Positions 1 through 8,834 of a DNA stretch of 64,000 nucleotides are shown piece after piece (the first letter of the stretch is position 1; the number at the start of each line of letters is the position of its first letter). Source of the stretch: Terrisporobacter glycolicus ATCC 14880 = DSM 1288 (GTDB lineage: Bacteria; Bacillota; Clostridia; Peptostreptococcales; Peptostreptococcaceae); the NCBI RefSeq assembly GCF_036812735.1, contig NZ_CP117523.1, positions 1,178,001-1,242,000 on the forward strand. The letters run 5' to 3'. Position numbers and translations under genes: made by a program. Under the pieces are notes generated by a model. That model made no database searches and was not told the DNA's origin. It was given only the letters and a program-made list of their open reading frames with translations.

Positions 1-155
1 AATATAAAAGAGATAAAGAAATTCAAGAAAATATAATGAGAAAATATGAAACGGCTCTTAAGATAAAATCCAACATTATTTCAATAATTGGTAAAAATGA
101 GTATGAAAAATTGGAGAATAAGTGGAGGGGAGACAAGAATGGTTTATTTAAATAA
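1..155 (+). CDS. 3' end of an unidentified gene (partial)
   Basis: An open frame enters from the left edge (first whole codon at base 3) and stops with TAA at 153-155. The roughly 50 visible residues are charged and helical-looking and contain no motif I recognise. It overlaps the start of the next gene by 17 bases, which points to translational coupling and membership of the same operon. Its product cannot be named from this fragment. Confidence 0.45.
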   Translation, partial: YKRDKEIQENIMRKYETALKIKSNIISIIGKNEYEKLENKWRGDKNGLFK

Positions 156-1257
156 TGGTGCTACATCTTGGCCCAAACCCCAGTGTGTTTCCGAATATAT
201 TAAAAAAGCTTTAGATGAGTTACCATGTAACGCTCATAGAAGTGGATTTGATGAAAAAGAAAATTGTAATTGTAGGGAGCTATTATCAAGATTACTTCAA
301 CTGGACAACCCTAATAATATTGTCTACTGTAGTAATGCTACCGTTGGACTTAATTTAGCAATACAAGGATTTGGGTTTACTGAAGGAGATAAAGTTTTAA
401 CTACAGCGGCAGAGCATAATTCAGTACTAAGACCACTGTATTATCTTAAAAAGAAAAAAGTTATTGAATATGAAATAATGGATGTAAATGAAGAAGGAAG
501 AATAGATCCTTATTTATGGGAAGAAAAAATTAAAGAAATAAAGCCTAAAATGGTTGTATTTACGCATGCATCTAATGTAACGGGAGCAATTAACGATGCA
601 GAAAAATTAGCTACCATTGCAAAAAAATATAATTGTGTAGTACTACTAGATGCTTCTCAAAGTTTAGGTTTAGTAGATGTACTACCACAAAAATGGGATA
701 TAGACATGGTAGCGTTTACAGGTCATAAATACTTGCTTGGTCCCCAAGGAACAGGTGGCCTTTATGTATCACCTAGAATTAAATTAAATCCTGTGTTACA
801 AGGTGGAACGGGAATATATAGTGATGAAGATACAATGCCAGAAGAAATGCCTTTGAAATTAGAAGCAGGAACGCCAAATGATATCTCATTCAAAGGATTA
901 GAAGAGGCTCTAAGATGGAGTTTTAAAAATCATTTAAATAAAGACAATATAGATTATTTAGTTAATAAAATAAAAAAAGAACTGAAAAAAATCAATGTTA
1001 ATGTAATAGACGTAAGTGGAGAAACAACTCCTGTAATATCATTTACTATGGAAGATTATAGCGTAAATGAAGTAGGAGAAATACTTCAAATGAGTTTTGA
1101 CATTATATGTAGAAGTGGACTTCACTGTGCACCTTTAATTCACAAATGTTTAAATACATCACCAAGTGGAACTGTTAGAATTAGTTTATCTAGATTTACT
1201 ATAGAAGAAGAGGTAGATTATTTTATTAATTCCATAAAGGATATAATAAATGGATAA
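139..1257 (+). CDS. PLP-dependent class V aminotransferase, cysteine desulfurase-like
   Basis: The protein (372 aa) has the fold-type I PLP signature of the NifS/SufS/CsdB group: a TGHK segment with the likely PLP lysine near residue 197, a DASQS segment, and a SGLHCAP motif whose Cys near 330 is where desulfurases carry the catalytic thiol. The family removes sulfur (or selenium) from cysteine (or selenocysteine) and passes it on as persulfide. I chose the ATG at 139 because a GGAGGGG ribosome site lies just upstream; a longer frame from 88 has no such site and overlaps the previous gene further. The stop overlaps the next start by 8 bases. In this operon it probably feeds sulfur or selenium to the pathway of the radical SAM gene; that role is inference. 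Confidence 0.85.
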   Translation: MVYLNNGATSWPKPQCVSEYIKKALDELPCNAHRSGFDEKENCNCRELLSRLLQLDNPNNIVYCSNATVGLNLAIQGFGFTEGDKVLTTAAEHNSVLRPLYYLKKKKVIEYEIMDVNEEGRIDPYLWEEKIKEIKPKMVVFTHASNVTGAINDAEKLATIAKKYNCVVLLDASQSLGLVDVLPQKWDIDMVAFTGHKYLLGPQGTGGLYVSPRIKLNPVLQGGTGIYSDEDTMPEEMPLKLEAGTPNDISFKGLEEALRWSFKNHLNKDNIDYLVNKIKKELKKINVNVIDVSGETTPVISFTMEDYSVNEVGEILQMSFDIICRSGLHCAPLIHKCLNTSPSGTVRISLSRFTIEEEVDYFINSIKDIING

Positions 1258-1543
1258 GTTTAAAGTAAACAAAATTGATAATTGTTTTAAAAACAGCCAA
1301 ACGTATGAGTATAAATTAAATGTGGAAATAAATATAGAATTTCTTGAAAAATTACAAAACTTAGGTAAACTAGAAATAAAAAATTTTAGACGACCGATTT
1401 TTATGATTTATTGTGAGAATGAAAATAAAATTAAAGGAGTTATTAATTCTAAAATTATAAGAGTAAGTTTTCCAGATTATCCAGATTATATAGATGAAGA
1501 AAGAAAAGAGGCTTTTGAAAAATTTTTAAATGAAATTTTATAG
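1250..1543 (+). CDS. Small conserved-looking protein of unknown function
   Basis: This 97-residue reading frame is coupled by an 8-base overlap to the aminotransferase and lies 27 bases ahead of the radical SAM gene. I do not recognise the family. It has no signal peptide, no membrane segment and no CxxC pair (only two isolated Cys). A central hydrophobic stretch around FRRPIFMIYC is followed by an acidic, Tyr/Pro-rich piece (SFPDYPDYIDEE). Its position suggests it works with the neighbouring enzymes, perhaps as a small carrier or accessory subunit; that is a guess from context. Confidence 0.6.
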   Translation: MDKFKVNKIDNCFKNSQTYEYKLNVEINIEFLEKLQNLGKLEIKNFRRPIFMIYCENENKIKGVINSKIIRVSFPDYPDYIDEERKEAFEKFLNEIL

Positions 1544-1570
1544 GAAGAACAGATTGCTAGGGGGTAAACT

Positions 1571-2896
1571 ATGAGAAGAGTAATAGGTCAAGTGGAGAGT
1601 TTATGTCCTTATTGTTTTAAAAAAATAGTAGGGCAAAAAGTAGAATATGAAGATAAGGTATATTTGGAAAAATCTTGTGAAGATCATGGTTTTTTTAAAA
1701 CATTAATCTGGGAAGGTAAGGATTACGAAACTTGGAGCGATGTGGAAAAATTTACAACTCCTAATGTTGTAAGTAGTGAGGTAAATAATGGGTGTCCATA
1801 TGATTGTGGCATATGTAGTGGACACAGACAAGAAACGTGTTGTGTACTACTTGAAATAACAAATAGATGTAATTTAAAATGTCCTATTTGTTTCGCCTCA
1901 TCCAATGAAAATGCAAAGGAAGATATAAGTATAGAAAGAATTAGTGAATATTACGATTATCTAATGAAGTGTGGTGGTCCTTATAATATACAACTATCAG
2001 GAGGAGAACCCACTTTAAGAGACGATTTAGATAAGATAATTAAAATTGGAAGAGAAAAAGGTTTTACTTTTTTTCAATTAAATACTAATGGTATTAGAAT
2101 TGCAAAAGATGAAAATTATATAAAATCTTTAACTAATGTAGGACTAAATACTGTATTTTTACAATTTGATGGTCTTAGAGATGAAGTATACTCCAAGCTT
2201 AGAGGTCAAAAATTGCTTAGAGTAAAATTAAAGGCCATAGAAAATTGTAAAAAAGCAGGAGTAGGGGTAGTTCTTGTGCCTACTATAATGCAAGATGTGA
2301 ATATTAATGAAATAGGAAAAATTATTAATTTTTCCATAGATAACATGCCAGCCATAAGGGGAGTGCACTTTCAACCAGTAAGTTTCTTTGGAAGATATGA
2401 AAATCGAGATGAAACTTATAGAATAACAATTCCGAAAATGTTAAGAGAAATAGAAGAACAAATGAAAGGTAAGATGAAAATAGAAAACTTTATGGGTGGA
2501 GGAGCAGAAAATTCATACTGTTCTTTCCATGGAAATTTCTTAGTAAATGAAGATAAAAGTTTAAAGCCTTTAGGTAGCAAAAGTAATTGTTGCTGTAAAC
2601 CAACTTCTTCAAAACAATCTAGAGAATTTGTGGCGAAACAATGGTCAGCAGTAAAAAATTCATCAAATAAAAAGGATACTAAAAATAAATTTACAAAGTC
2701 TTTAGATGATTTTTTAGATAGATTTGACAGCTATACTCTAGCTATATCGGCCATGCTATTTCAAGATGTATGGAATGTGGATTTAGATAGACTAAAACAA
2801 TGCTATATACATGTGGTAAGTAAAGATATGAAGCTTATACCTTTTTGTGCATACAACTTAACAAATATAGATAATAACAGTTTATATAGGAGATAA
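1571..2896 (+). CDS. Radical SAM protein, TrsS / Tes-like
   Basis: The protein (441 aa) carries the radical SAM CX3CX2C motif (Cys 100, 104, 107) that binds the SAM-cleaving [4Fe-4S] cluster, followed by LSGGEPTLR, the GGE SAM-binding strand. Before it are further Cys groups (CPYC at 12-15, and Cys 75, 79, 82 and 90) and later a CCC triplet near 341-343, so extra metal or cluster sites are likely. This arrangement matches the group that includes tetraether synthase-like enzymes and the 'radical SAM (seleno)protein TrsS' family; the name is from memory and not from a search. A strong ribosome site (AGGGGG) precedes the ATG. It sits between the small unknown gene and an AMP ligase 3 bases downstream. 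The substrate is unknown. No in-frame TGA was seen, so this copy uses Cys. Confidence 0.8.
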   Translation: MRRVIGQVESLCPYCFKKIVGQKVEYEDKVYLEKSCEDHGFFKTLIWEGKDYETWSDVEKFTTPNVVSSEVNNGCPYDCGICSGHRQETCCVLLEITNRCNLKCPICFASSNENAKEDISIERISEYYDYLMKCGGPYNIQLSGGEPTLRDDLDKIIKIGREKGFTFFQLNTNGIRIAKDENYIKSLTNVGLNTVFLQFDGLRDEVYSKLRGQKLLRVKLKAIENCKKAGVGVVLVPTIMQDVNINEIGKIINFSIDNMPAIRGVHFQPVSFFGRYENRDETYRITIPKMLREIEEQMKGKMKIENFMGGGAENSYCSFHGNFLVNEDKSLKPLGSKSNCCCKPTSSKQSREFVAKQWSAVKNSSNKKDTKNKFTKSLDDFLDRFDSYTLAISAMLFQDVWNVDLDRLKQCYIHVVSKDMKLIPFCAYNLTNIDNNSLYRR

Positions 2897-2899
2897 TGT

Positions 2900-4219
2900 A
2901 TGAGACTAGATAATTGGATATGTGAAAAAATCAAAGTGAAAAATGAATTAAGTAGAGAAGAACTCGAAAAATATCAATTAAATACATTAAATAATTTAAT
3001 TAAATATGTGAAAGAAAATTCACCTTTTTATAAAGAATTATATAAAAATTTAGATGAAATAAATTCTTTAGACGAGTTATACAAAATACCAATTATCAAT
3101 AAAGATGCTATAGTTGAAAATGGAAACAAAATGGTTTGTGTTAATCAAAGTGAGATAAGTCGAATAGTTTCTTTAGATACATCTGGAACTATGGGTAAAC
3201 ATAAAAGAATTTATTTTACTGAAGAAGATCAAAAACTTACAATTGATTTTTTTATACAAGGACTTAGTTTTCTTGTTAAAAAAGATGATGCAATGATTAT
3301 TATGCTTCCTTTTGAAAGAGAAAATAGTGTGGGGGATTTAATAAAGCAATCATTAGAAATTATGAAGGTTAAGCCTGTTATGAATGGTACTTTATCTTCT
3401 TTTAAGAAAACTGCAGATATTATAATAAGTAATAAAGTAAACTCTATTGTAGGTATGCCAGTTGAAATTTTAGCTTTAGGAAGATATATAAAAAAAGAAA
3501 ATTTGCCCATAGAAATTAAGAGTATCTTACTCAGTGCGGATATGGTAAATAATACACTGGTTGAACAAATAAAGAATGCATATAATTGTGAAGTATTTAA
3601 TCATTTTGGAATGACAGAAACTGGCCTTGGATGTGCAGTTGACTGTAATTGTCATGAGGGAATGCATGTTAGAGAAAATGATTTACTAATAGAAATTGTA
3701 AATCCTGTGACAAAAGAAAAAGTAGATGATGGAGTACGTGGAGAAATATTAATTACTACTTTAACTAGAGAAGCAATGCCTCTTATAAGGTATGCAACAG
3801 GAGATATATCTTCTTTTGTAGTAGATAATTGTAATTGTTCTAGTGTTTTAAAAAGATTAGATAAATTAAGATATAGAATGGATGATAGAGCTCATATAGG
3901 TAAAAATTTGTATATAAATATAAATTCTATAGATAATAATTTATTTAATTTGAATAACATTGTAAATTATAAAGTAGATGTGGAAAGTATTGATAATTAC
4001 TATGAGTTAAAATTGCAACTTGTTTTATTTCAAGGGGAAAAAATGATTTTATCCCATGATAATAAAGACTTAAAAATAAAGATAAAAGATTTATTATTAA
4101 AAAATCCAAGGATTAAGAAGTCTTATGAAATGAAAATGTTAAAAATACATATAAATCTAATTTATACAGATGAATATATTGATTTATATAGAGGAAAGAG
4201 AAAAATTAACTCTATTTAA
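2900..4219 (+). CDS. AMP-dependent CoA ligase, PaaK-like (DVU_1553-type)
   Basis: This is a member of the ANL adenylate-forming superfamily (439 aa), closest in style to phenylacetate-CoA ligase. Visible motifs are the phosphate-binding loop TSGTMGKHK (about 94-102), the adenine-binding HFGMTETGLG (about 235-244) and RYATGD (about 297-302). Such enzymes activate a carboxylate as acyl-AMP and usually transfer it to CoA. It starts 3 bases after the radical SAM stop codon and ends 12 bases before the phosphatase. The same partner set is recalled from loci annotated 'DVU_1553 family AMP-dependent CoA ligase'. The acid substrate cannot be read from the sequence. Confidence 0.75.
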   Translation: MRLDNWICEKIKVKNELSREELEKYQLNTLNNLIKYVKENSPFYKELYKNLDEINSLDELYKIPIINKDAIVENGNKMVCVNQSEISRIVSLDTSGTMGKHKRIYFTEEDQKLTIDFFIQGLSFLVKKDDAMIIMLPFERENSVGDLIKQSLEIMKVKPVMNGTLSSFKKTADIIISNKVNSIVGMPVEILALGRYIKKENLPIEIKSILLSADMVNNTLVEQIKNAYNCEVFNHFGMTETGLGCAVDCNCHEGMHVRENDLLIEIVNPVTKEKVDDGVRGEILITTLTREAMPLIRYATGDISSFVVDNCNCSSVLKRLDKLRYRMDDRAHIGKNLYININSIDNNLFNLNNIVNYKVDVESIDNYYELKLQLVLFQGEKMILSHDNKDLKIKIKDLLLKNPRIKKSYEMKMLKIHINLIYTDEYIDLYRGKRKINSI

Positions 4220-4231
4220 AAAGGATGAACT

Positions 4232-4822
4232 ATGGATATTTATTTAGTAAGACATGGAGAGTTATATTGGGAAGATAATATAAAAAAATGTATAGGAATT
4301 ACAGATATTAATTTAAATGAAAAAGGTATTAAAAGGGCTAAATTAGTAGGTTTATTTTTAAAGGATAAAGATATTAGTAAAATATATACGAGTAGTTTAA
4401 AAAGATGCAAAAAATCTGCAGAGATAATATCGTCTATTTTAAATGTGCCTTATCATGTAGATATGCAGTTGATGGAAATTAATATGGGTATATGGGAAAA
4501 TAAATCTTTTAATTATATTAAAGTGAAATATCAAAAAGAGTATGAAAATAGAGGCAAAAGCATATCAACCTTTAGAATTAAAGATGGGGAAACATTTAAA
4601 GAATGTTATGAAAGATCAAATAGTGAATTTAGAAAATTATGTGAAGAAAATTATGATAATAATATTGTTATATTATGCCATAGTGGTGTTATAAAATCTA
4701 TAATTTGTTCTATTGAAAACATACCTTTAGATGAAATATTAAGTATTAAATTAGAATATGGACATATTATACATATTAATTGTAATAAAACACAGTATAA
4801 AATAAAAAACCATGAAATATAG
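4232..4822 (+). CDS. Histidine phosphatase family protein
   Basis: The protein (196 aa) is of the phosphoglycerate mutase / CobC type, with the LVRHGE catalytic motif at residues 5-10, a conserved Arg-containing TSSLKRC segment, and a second histidine in LCHSGV. The family transfers phosphate through a phosphohistidine; substrates range from alpha-ribazole phosphate to small phosphoesters. It is the last gene of the operon that begins before the window, and its stop codon lies inside the left arm of the terminator hairpin. The substrate is unknown; its place beside an AMP ligase and a radical SAM enzyme suggests a phosphorylated intermediate. Confidence 0.8.
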   Translation: MDIYLVRHGELYWEDNIKKCIGITDINLNEKGIKRAKLVGLFLKDKDISKIYTSSLKRCKKSAEIISSILNVPYHVDMQLMEINMGIWENKSFNYIKVKYQKEYENRGKSISTFRIKDGETFKECYERSNSEFRKLCEENYDNNIVILCHSGVIKSIICSIENIPLDEILSIKLEYGHIIHINCNKTQYKIKNHEI

Positions 4823-4856
4823 ATGAAAAAATCTATATTTCATGGTTTTTATTTTT
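4804..4856 (+). terminator. Rho-independent terminator of the radical SAM/ligase operon
   Basis: A 20-bp inverted repeat (AAAAACCATGAAATATAGAT at 4804-4823 and its complement at 4831-4850) with a 7-base loop is followed by a T-rich run. The left arm overlaps the end of the phosphatase gene, including its stop codon. Because it is symmetrical it could work in both directions. Confidence 0.85.
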
Positions 4857-5047
4857 AATAATTAAATAAAATTTAAAAAATATTAACTAACAATTTATAA
4901 ATGTAAAAATGTTACAATAAAATGATTGTAGATAAGCTAACATATATTGTAAAATTATAAATGAAAAATCTAGGGGGAAAAATTAAAAAACTCATATGAA
5001 GAATATAAAACTTCAGCATTAATATAAGAAGAAAATATGGGGGAAGA

Positions 5048-7093
5048 ATGAAAAAAAAGAAAAAATTTATCCTATTATTAGTAGCAATATTAACAATAAT
5101 ATGTTCAAGTATATATTTCATAAGTTATGAAAAAAAAATCTCAAGAGAAAATATGGTAGATATTGATGAGATTACAAATGATATTTTGAAATCTAAAATA
5201 GAAAACTATGATGAAGAAAAGTTAAAAAATGTAAAATTAAAAGTTTTATATATACTTGATAATACAGAAAATGAAAAGATTTTAGCCGAGTGCAATTTTA
5301 TTTTAGGAAGTATTTATATACAAAGGAAGAATGATATAGAAGCAATAAATAATTTTAATAAATCCATAAATTACTTTAATAAAGACATTAAAACAAAAAT
5401 AAAAACAAAAACATATTTTGAGCTTAGCAGGTCTTATTTAAATAAATCACAATTCACTAAGTCTGAAGACGCTTTCAATAATATAAAAAAAATAGGCACA
5501 ATGGAAGATGAAAAAGAAGAAATAATTAAATATTCATTGTTAAGAGCAAATGATATTTTTAATTATCCTGAGGAGAAGAGTAAAGCTGTAAAAATATTAG
5601 AAGATACACTGAAGTTAGCAAAAAAAATAAATTATAAATACATAGAAGATGTATATCTTCATTTGGGACGAGCATACTGGTACGAAGGTAGATTAGTAGA
5701 AGGCATAAATGCTAAATTAGAAGCGCTTAGTATTGCTAGGGGCAAAAATATTGAAAGTAAAATTGCAAAAATTTCTGTAGACATAGGAATAGACTATTTT
5801 TATTGTGGAAACTATGATGAAGCAGTAATTTATTTATCTCGTATACTAACTTATAATTTAAAAGATGAAAGTGAAGAAGCACAAATCAAATGCTATGCAT
5901 TATTAAATCTTGTTGAATGTTACGTAAAACTGAAGGATTATGATAGAGCAAAAGAAAGTATTAATAAATTAGAAGGAAATACAAAAAAGATAAAAGATGT
6001 AAAGATAAAAGAGGATTTTATAACAAATATTTATGTAAGTAAGGCTGATTTAAATACAGAAATAAATAAACCATCTGAATCAATGAAATTACTTAATATT
6101 GCAAAATACAGGTATAAAAAAAGAAATAATTTTAATTTTTCAAATTTTGATGTAAAACTATGCGAAGAATATGGAGATGTACACTATAAATTGAAAAACT
6201 ATGAAAAAGCATTGAAGTACCATAAAGAGGTACAACAAATGGCATTAGAACGAGATTTATCATATTTAGATGAAATATATAATAACAAGATTTATTTAGA
6301 TTATAAAGCTATGGGTGATTATAAAAATACCATATTATATTTAGAAAAAAATATTAAACTGAAAACAGAATTGTCAAAGAATAAGAATAGGCAGTATTCT
6401 CAATACTTAATAAATAAATTTGAAAGTGAAAAAAACTTAGAAAAAATATCTAAGTTAGAAGAATCTAGAAATAAAATGTTATTATTATTTATTGGGTTGG
6501 GTATTGCCACAACTGTAATTAGCACATTTCTTTGTTTTATATATAAACAAAATAAAGAGATAAACAGATTAAATAAGCTATTTAAAGACTTAAGTGTTAC
6601 TGATGCTCTAACAAAAGTACATAATAGAAGGGCACTAGATGAATTTTTGGCAGTTAATTGGGATTTATATAAAAAGACTGAAATGCCTATATCTTTTATG
6701 ATGATAGATTTAGATTTTTTTAAATTATACAATGATAATTATGGGCATCCAAAAGGCGATAAAGTGCTTGAAATAGCAGCTATGGTAATAAAAAAATCAT
6801 GTCGTAAAGTAGATTTTGTAGCTAGATATGGTGGAGAAGAATTTATTGTAATAATGCTAAATACAGATAAAAATGAGGCTATTAATTTAGCAAAAAGGAT
6901 AAGAAGAAATATTTATGATACCAATATAGTTCATGAATATTCTAAAGTAAGTGACAGAATAACTATCAGCATGGGAATTAGTACAGCATGTATAGGAACA
7001 AATAAAAATTATGATGAGTATATACAAAAATCAGATAATGCCTTATATGAAGCAAAATCTAAGGGAAAAGATACATATGTATACTTACATTAA
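5048..7093 (+). CDS. Extracytoplasmic TPR sensor diguanylate cyclase (GGDEF)
   Basis: The protein (681 aa) has a lysine-rich N-terminus and membrane helix (about 7-26), a long run of TPR-like helical repeats (about 75-440) and a second membrane helix (about 477-499). A linker then leads to a GGDEF domain (about 515-680). The active-site loop is GGEEF (595-599), a functional variant, and five residues before it lies RKVD, fitting the RxxD product-inhibition site. With one helix on each side the TPR region should lie outside the cell, sensing a ligand or protein and controlling synthesis of c-di-GMP inside. The ATG follows a GGGGGAAG ribosome site. It is paralogous to the gene at 8835. Confidence 0.88.
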   Translation: MKKKKKFILLLVAILTIICSSIYFISYEKKISRENMVDIDEITNDILKSKIENYDEEKLKNVKLKVLYILDNTENEKILAECNFILGSIYIQRKNDIEAINNFNKSINYFNKDIKTKIKTKTYFELSRSYLNKSQFTKSEDAFNNIKKIGTMEDEKEEIIKYSLLRANDIFNYPEEKSKAVKILEDTLKLAKKINYKYIEDVYLHLGRAYWYEGRLVEGINAKLEALSIARGKNIESKIAKISVDIGIDYFYCGNYDEAVIYLSRILTYNLKDESEEAQIKCYALLNLVECYVKLKDYDRAKESINKLEGNTKKIKDVKIKEDFITNIYVSKADLNTEINKPSESMKLLNIAKYRYKKRNNFNFSNFDVKLCEEYGDVHYKLKNYEKALKYHKEVQQMALERDLSYLDEIYNNKIYLDYKAMGDYKNTILYLEKNIKLKTELSKNKNRQYSQYLINKFESEKNLEKISKLEESRNKMLLLFIGLGIATTVISTFLCFIYKQNKEINRLNKLFKDLSVTDALTKVHNRRALDEFLAVNWDLYKKTEMPISFMMIDLDFFKLYNDNYGHPKGDKVLEIAAMVIKKSCRKVDFVARYGGEEFIVIMLNTDKNEAINLAKRIRRNIYDTNIVHEYSKVSDRITISMGISTACIGTNKNYDEYIQKSDNALYEAKSKGKDTYVYLH

Positions 7094-7122
7094 TATATAA
7101 AAATCATAAAAGGAGGTATATT

Positions 7123-8808
7123 ATGAGCTTGATAAAAGATATATTTGAAGATTTTCAATGTCCAGTATGGGTAAAAAATAAGGAAAATGAAATAATATTT
7201 ATAAATGAAACTTTTAAGTTGAATTTTAAAAAAAGAAATAAAGAAGTAGAACAATTATTTGATAACATAAAAAATACAAAGGGAAAGTCTACAGATATAA
7301 TAAAAATTAATAGTAAAATATATAAACATATTACGTATATAAATGATAAGTGTAAAGAAACAATAGGCATGCTAGTAGATTTCACAGATATGATTGATAG
7401 TGTAGATCAAAGCTATGAAAAGCATACACTAAGAACTGTAATTGATAGTATTCCAGACTTGGTTTTTTATAAAGATAAAAACTTAAAATACTTAGGTATA
7501 AATAAAGAATGTGAGAAATTTTATAATAATATGGGGATTACAGAGATTGTTGGTAAAAATGATTTAGAATTTCCTTTAGATATATCATTTATTACTCAAT
7601 GTTATAATCATGATAAAATTGTTATCTCAAGGAAACAGCAACTATACATGGAAGAAGCAGTTGATGATAAGATTTTTGAAACAATTAAAACTCCTATTTT
7701 AGATGAATTTGGAAGTATAAAAGGTTTAGTAGGTCTTGTCAGAGACATAACCGAAAAGAAAAGAAAAGAAGATGAATTAAGGTATTTAAGCTATACAGAT
7801 GGATTAACAAGCTTATTTAATAGATCATATTTTGATATAAAAGTTAAAGAAATTATAGAAAATAAGAAATTTCCTATGGGATTAATTTTAGGTGATATAA
7901 ATGGATTGAAAATAGTAAATGATACCCTAGGACATTTACAAGGAGATAAACTTTTAAAAACTATGTCTAAAATATTATTAAAAGCATCTGATGAGGTAGG
8001 GACTGTATTTAGATGGGGTGGAGATGAATTTGTTATATTATTACCTGGATTTTCAGATTTGCAATGTGCGAGTATGATGAAGAAAATAGATGACCTATGT
8101 GAAAATACTACATATGAAAATATAAATATGAGCATTTCTATGGGATGTTCTATATTAAATGAAGGAGACAGTATTGATCGAGTATTAGTGGAAGCAGAGG
8201 ACAAAGTATATAGAAAAAAGATGCTTAGTGATAAATTAGTTAGAGCTTCAATGTTAGAAACATTGAAGGTTAATTTAGCTAACAAAAATGTAGAAACAGA
8301 AAAACATACCCAAAGAGTTTCTGGTTTTTGTATAGAAATTGCAAAAGCATTAAATTTAGATGAGGATATGATTGAAAAAGCTTCTTTAATTGGAAGATTA
8401 CATGATATAGGAAAAATAGGTATTTCTGAGCATGTCTTATTGAAACCAGGAAAACTTACAAAAGATGAATATGAAGTTATGAAAACACACTCTGAAAAAG
8501 GATATAGACTAGCTAGCCTTTTACCAGAAATAAGTTGTATATCTAGAGAAATTTTAACTCATCATGAACGATGGGACGGCGCTGGCTATCCTTTAGGATT
8601 ACAAAAAGATGAAATACCTATATTATCTAGAATTGTAACTGTAGCTGACTCATTTGATGCGATGACAAACGATAGATGCTATAGCAAAGGAAGAAGTATA
8701 TATGAAGCCATAGAGGAGCTAAAAAGATGTTCAGGCTCGCAGTTTGATCCTAAAATAGTACATGTATTTATAAATATTATTAAAAAATCACATGTAAAAG
8801 CAATCTAA
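7123..8808 (+). CDS. PAS-GGDEF-HD-GYP c-di-GMP turnover protein
   Basis: This soluble protein (561 aa) has two PAS-like regions (about 10-90 and 100-212), a GGDEF domain with intact GGDEF loop (299-303), and a C-terminal HD-GYP phosphodiesterase with HDIGK (427-431) and HHERWDGAGYP (480-490). GGDEF domains make c-di-GMP and HD-GYP domains degrade it, so the protein could be bifunctional, with the PAS domains choosing the direction. The RxxD inhibitory site is absent (DEVG at that position). It lies 29 bases after the first TPR-GGDEF gene and 26 before the second, with no terminator between, so the three are probably cotranscribed. Confidence 0.9.
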   Translation: MSLIKDIFEDFQCPVWVKNKENEIIFINETFKLNFKKRNKEVEQLFDNIKNTKGKSTDIIKINSKIYKHITYINDKCKETIGMLVDFTDMIDSVDQSYEKHTLRTVIDSIPDLVFYKDKNLKYLGINKECEKFYNNMGITEIVGKNDLEFPLDISFITQCYNHDKIVISRKQQLYMEEAVDDKIFETIKTPILDEFGSIKGLVGLVRDITEKKRKEDELRYLSYTDGLTSLFNRSYFDIKVKEIIENKKFPMGLILGDINGLKIVNDTLGHLQGDKLLKTMSKILLKASDEVGTVFRWGGDEFVILLPGFSDLQCASMMKKIDDLCENTTYENINMSISMGCSILNEGDSIDRVLVEAEDKVYRKKMLSDKLVRASMLETLKVNLANKNVETEKHTQRVSGFCIEIAKALNLDEDMIEKASLIGRLHDIGKIGISEHVLLKPGKLTKDEYEVMKTHSEKGYRLASLLPEISCISREILTHHERWDGAGYPLGLQKDEIPILSRIVTVADSFDAMTNDRCYSKGRSIYEAIEELKRCSGSQFDPKIVHVFINIIKKSHVKAI

Positions 8809-8834
8809 TTTTTTTCATAAATAATGGGGGAAAA

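Noticed and set aside
1571-2896. Selenocysteine in the radical SAM protein
   Set aside because: Some relatives contain Sec, but this reading frame has no in-frame TGA; cysteines occupy the clusters.
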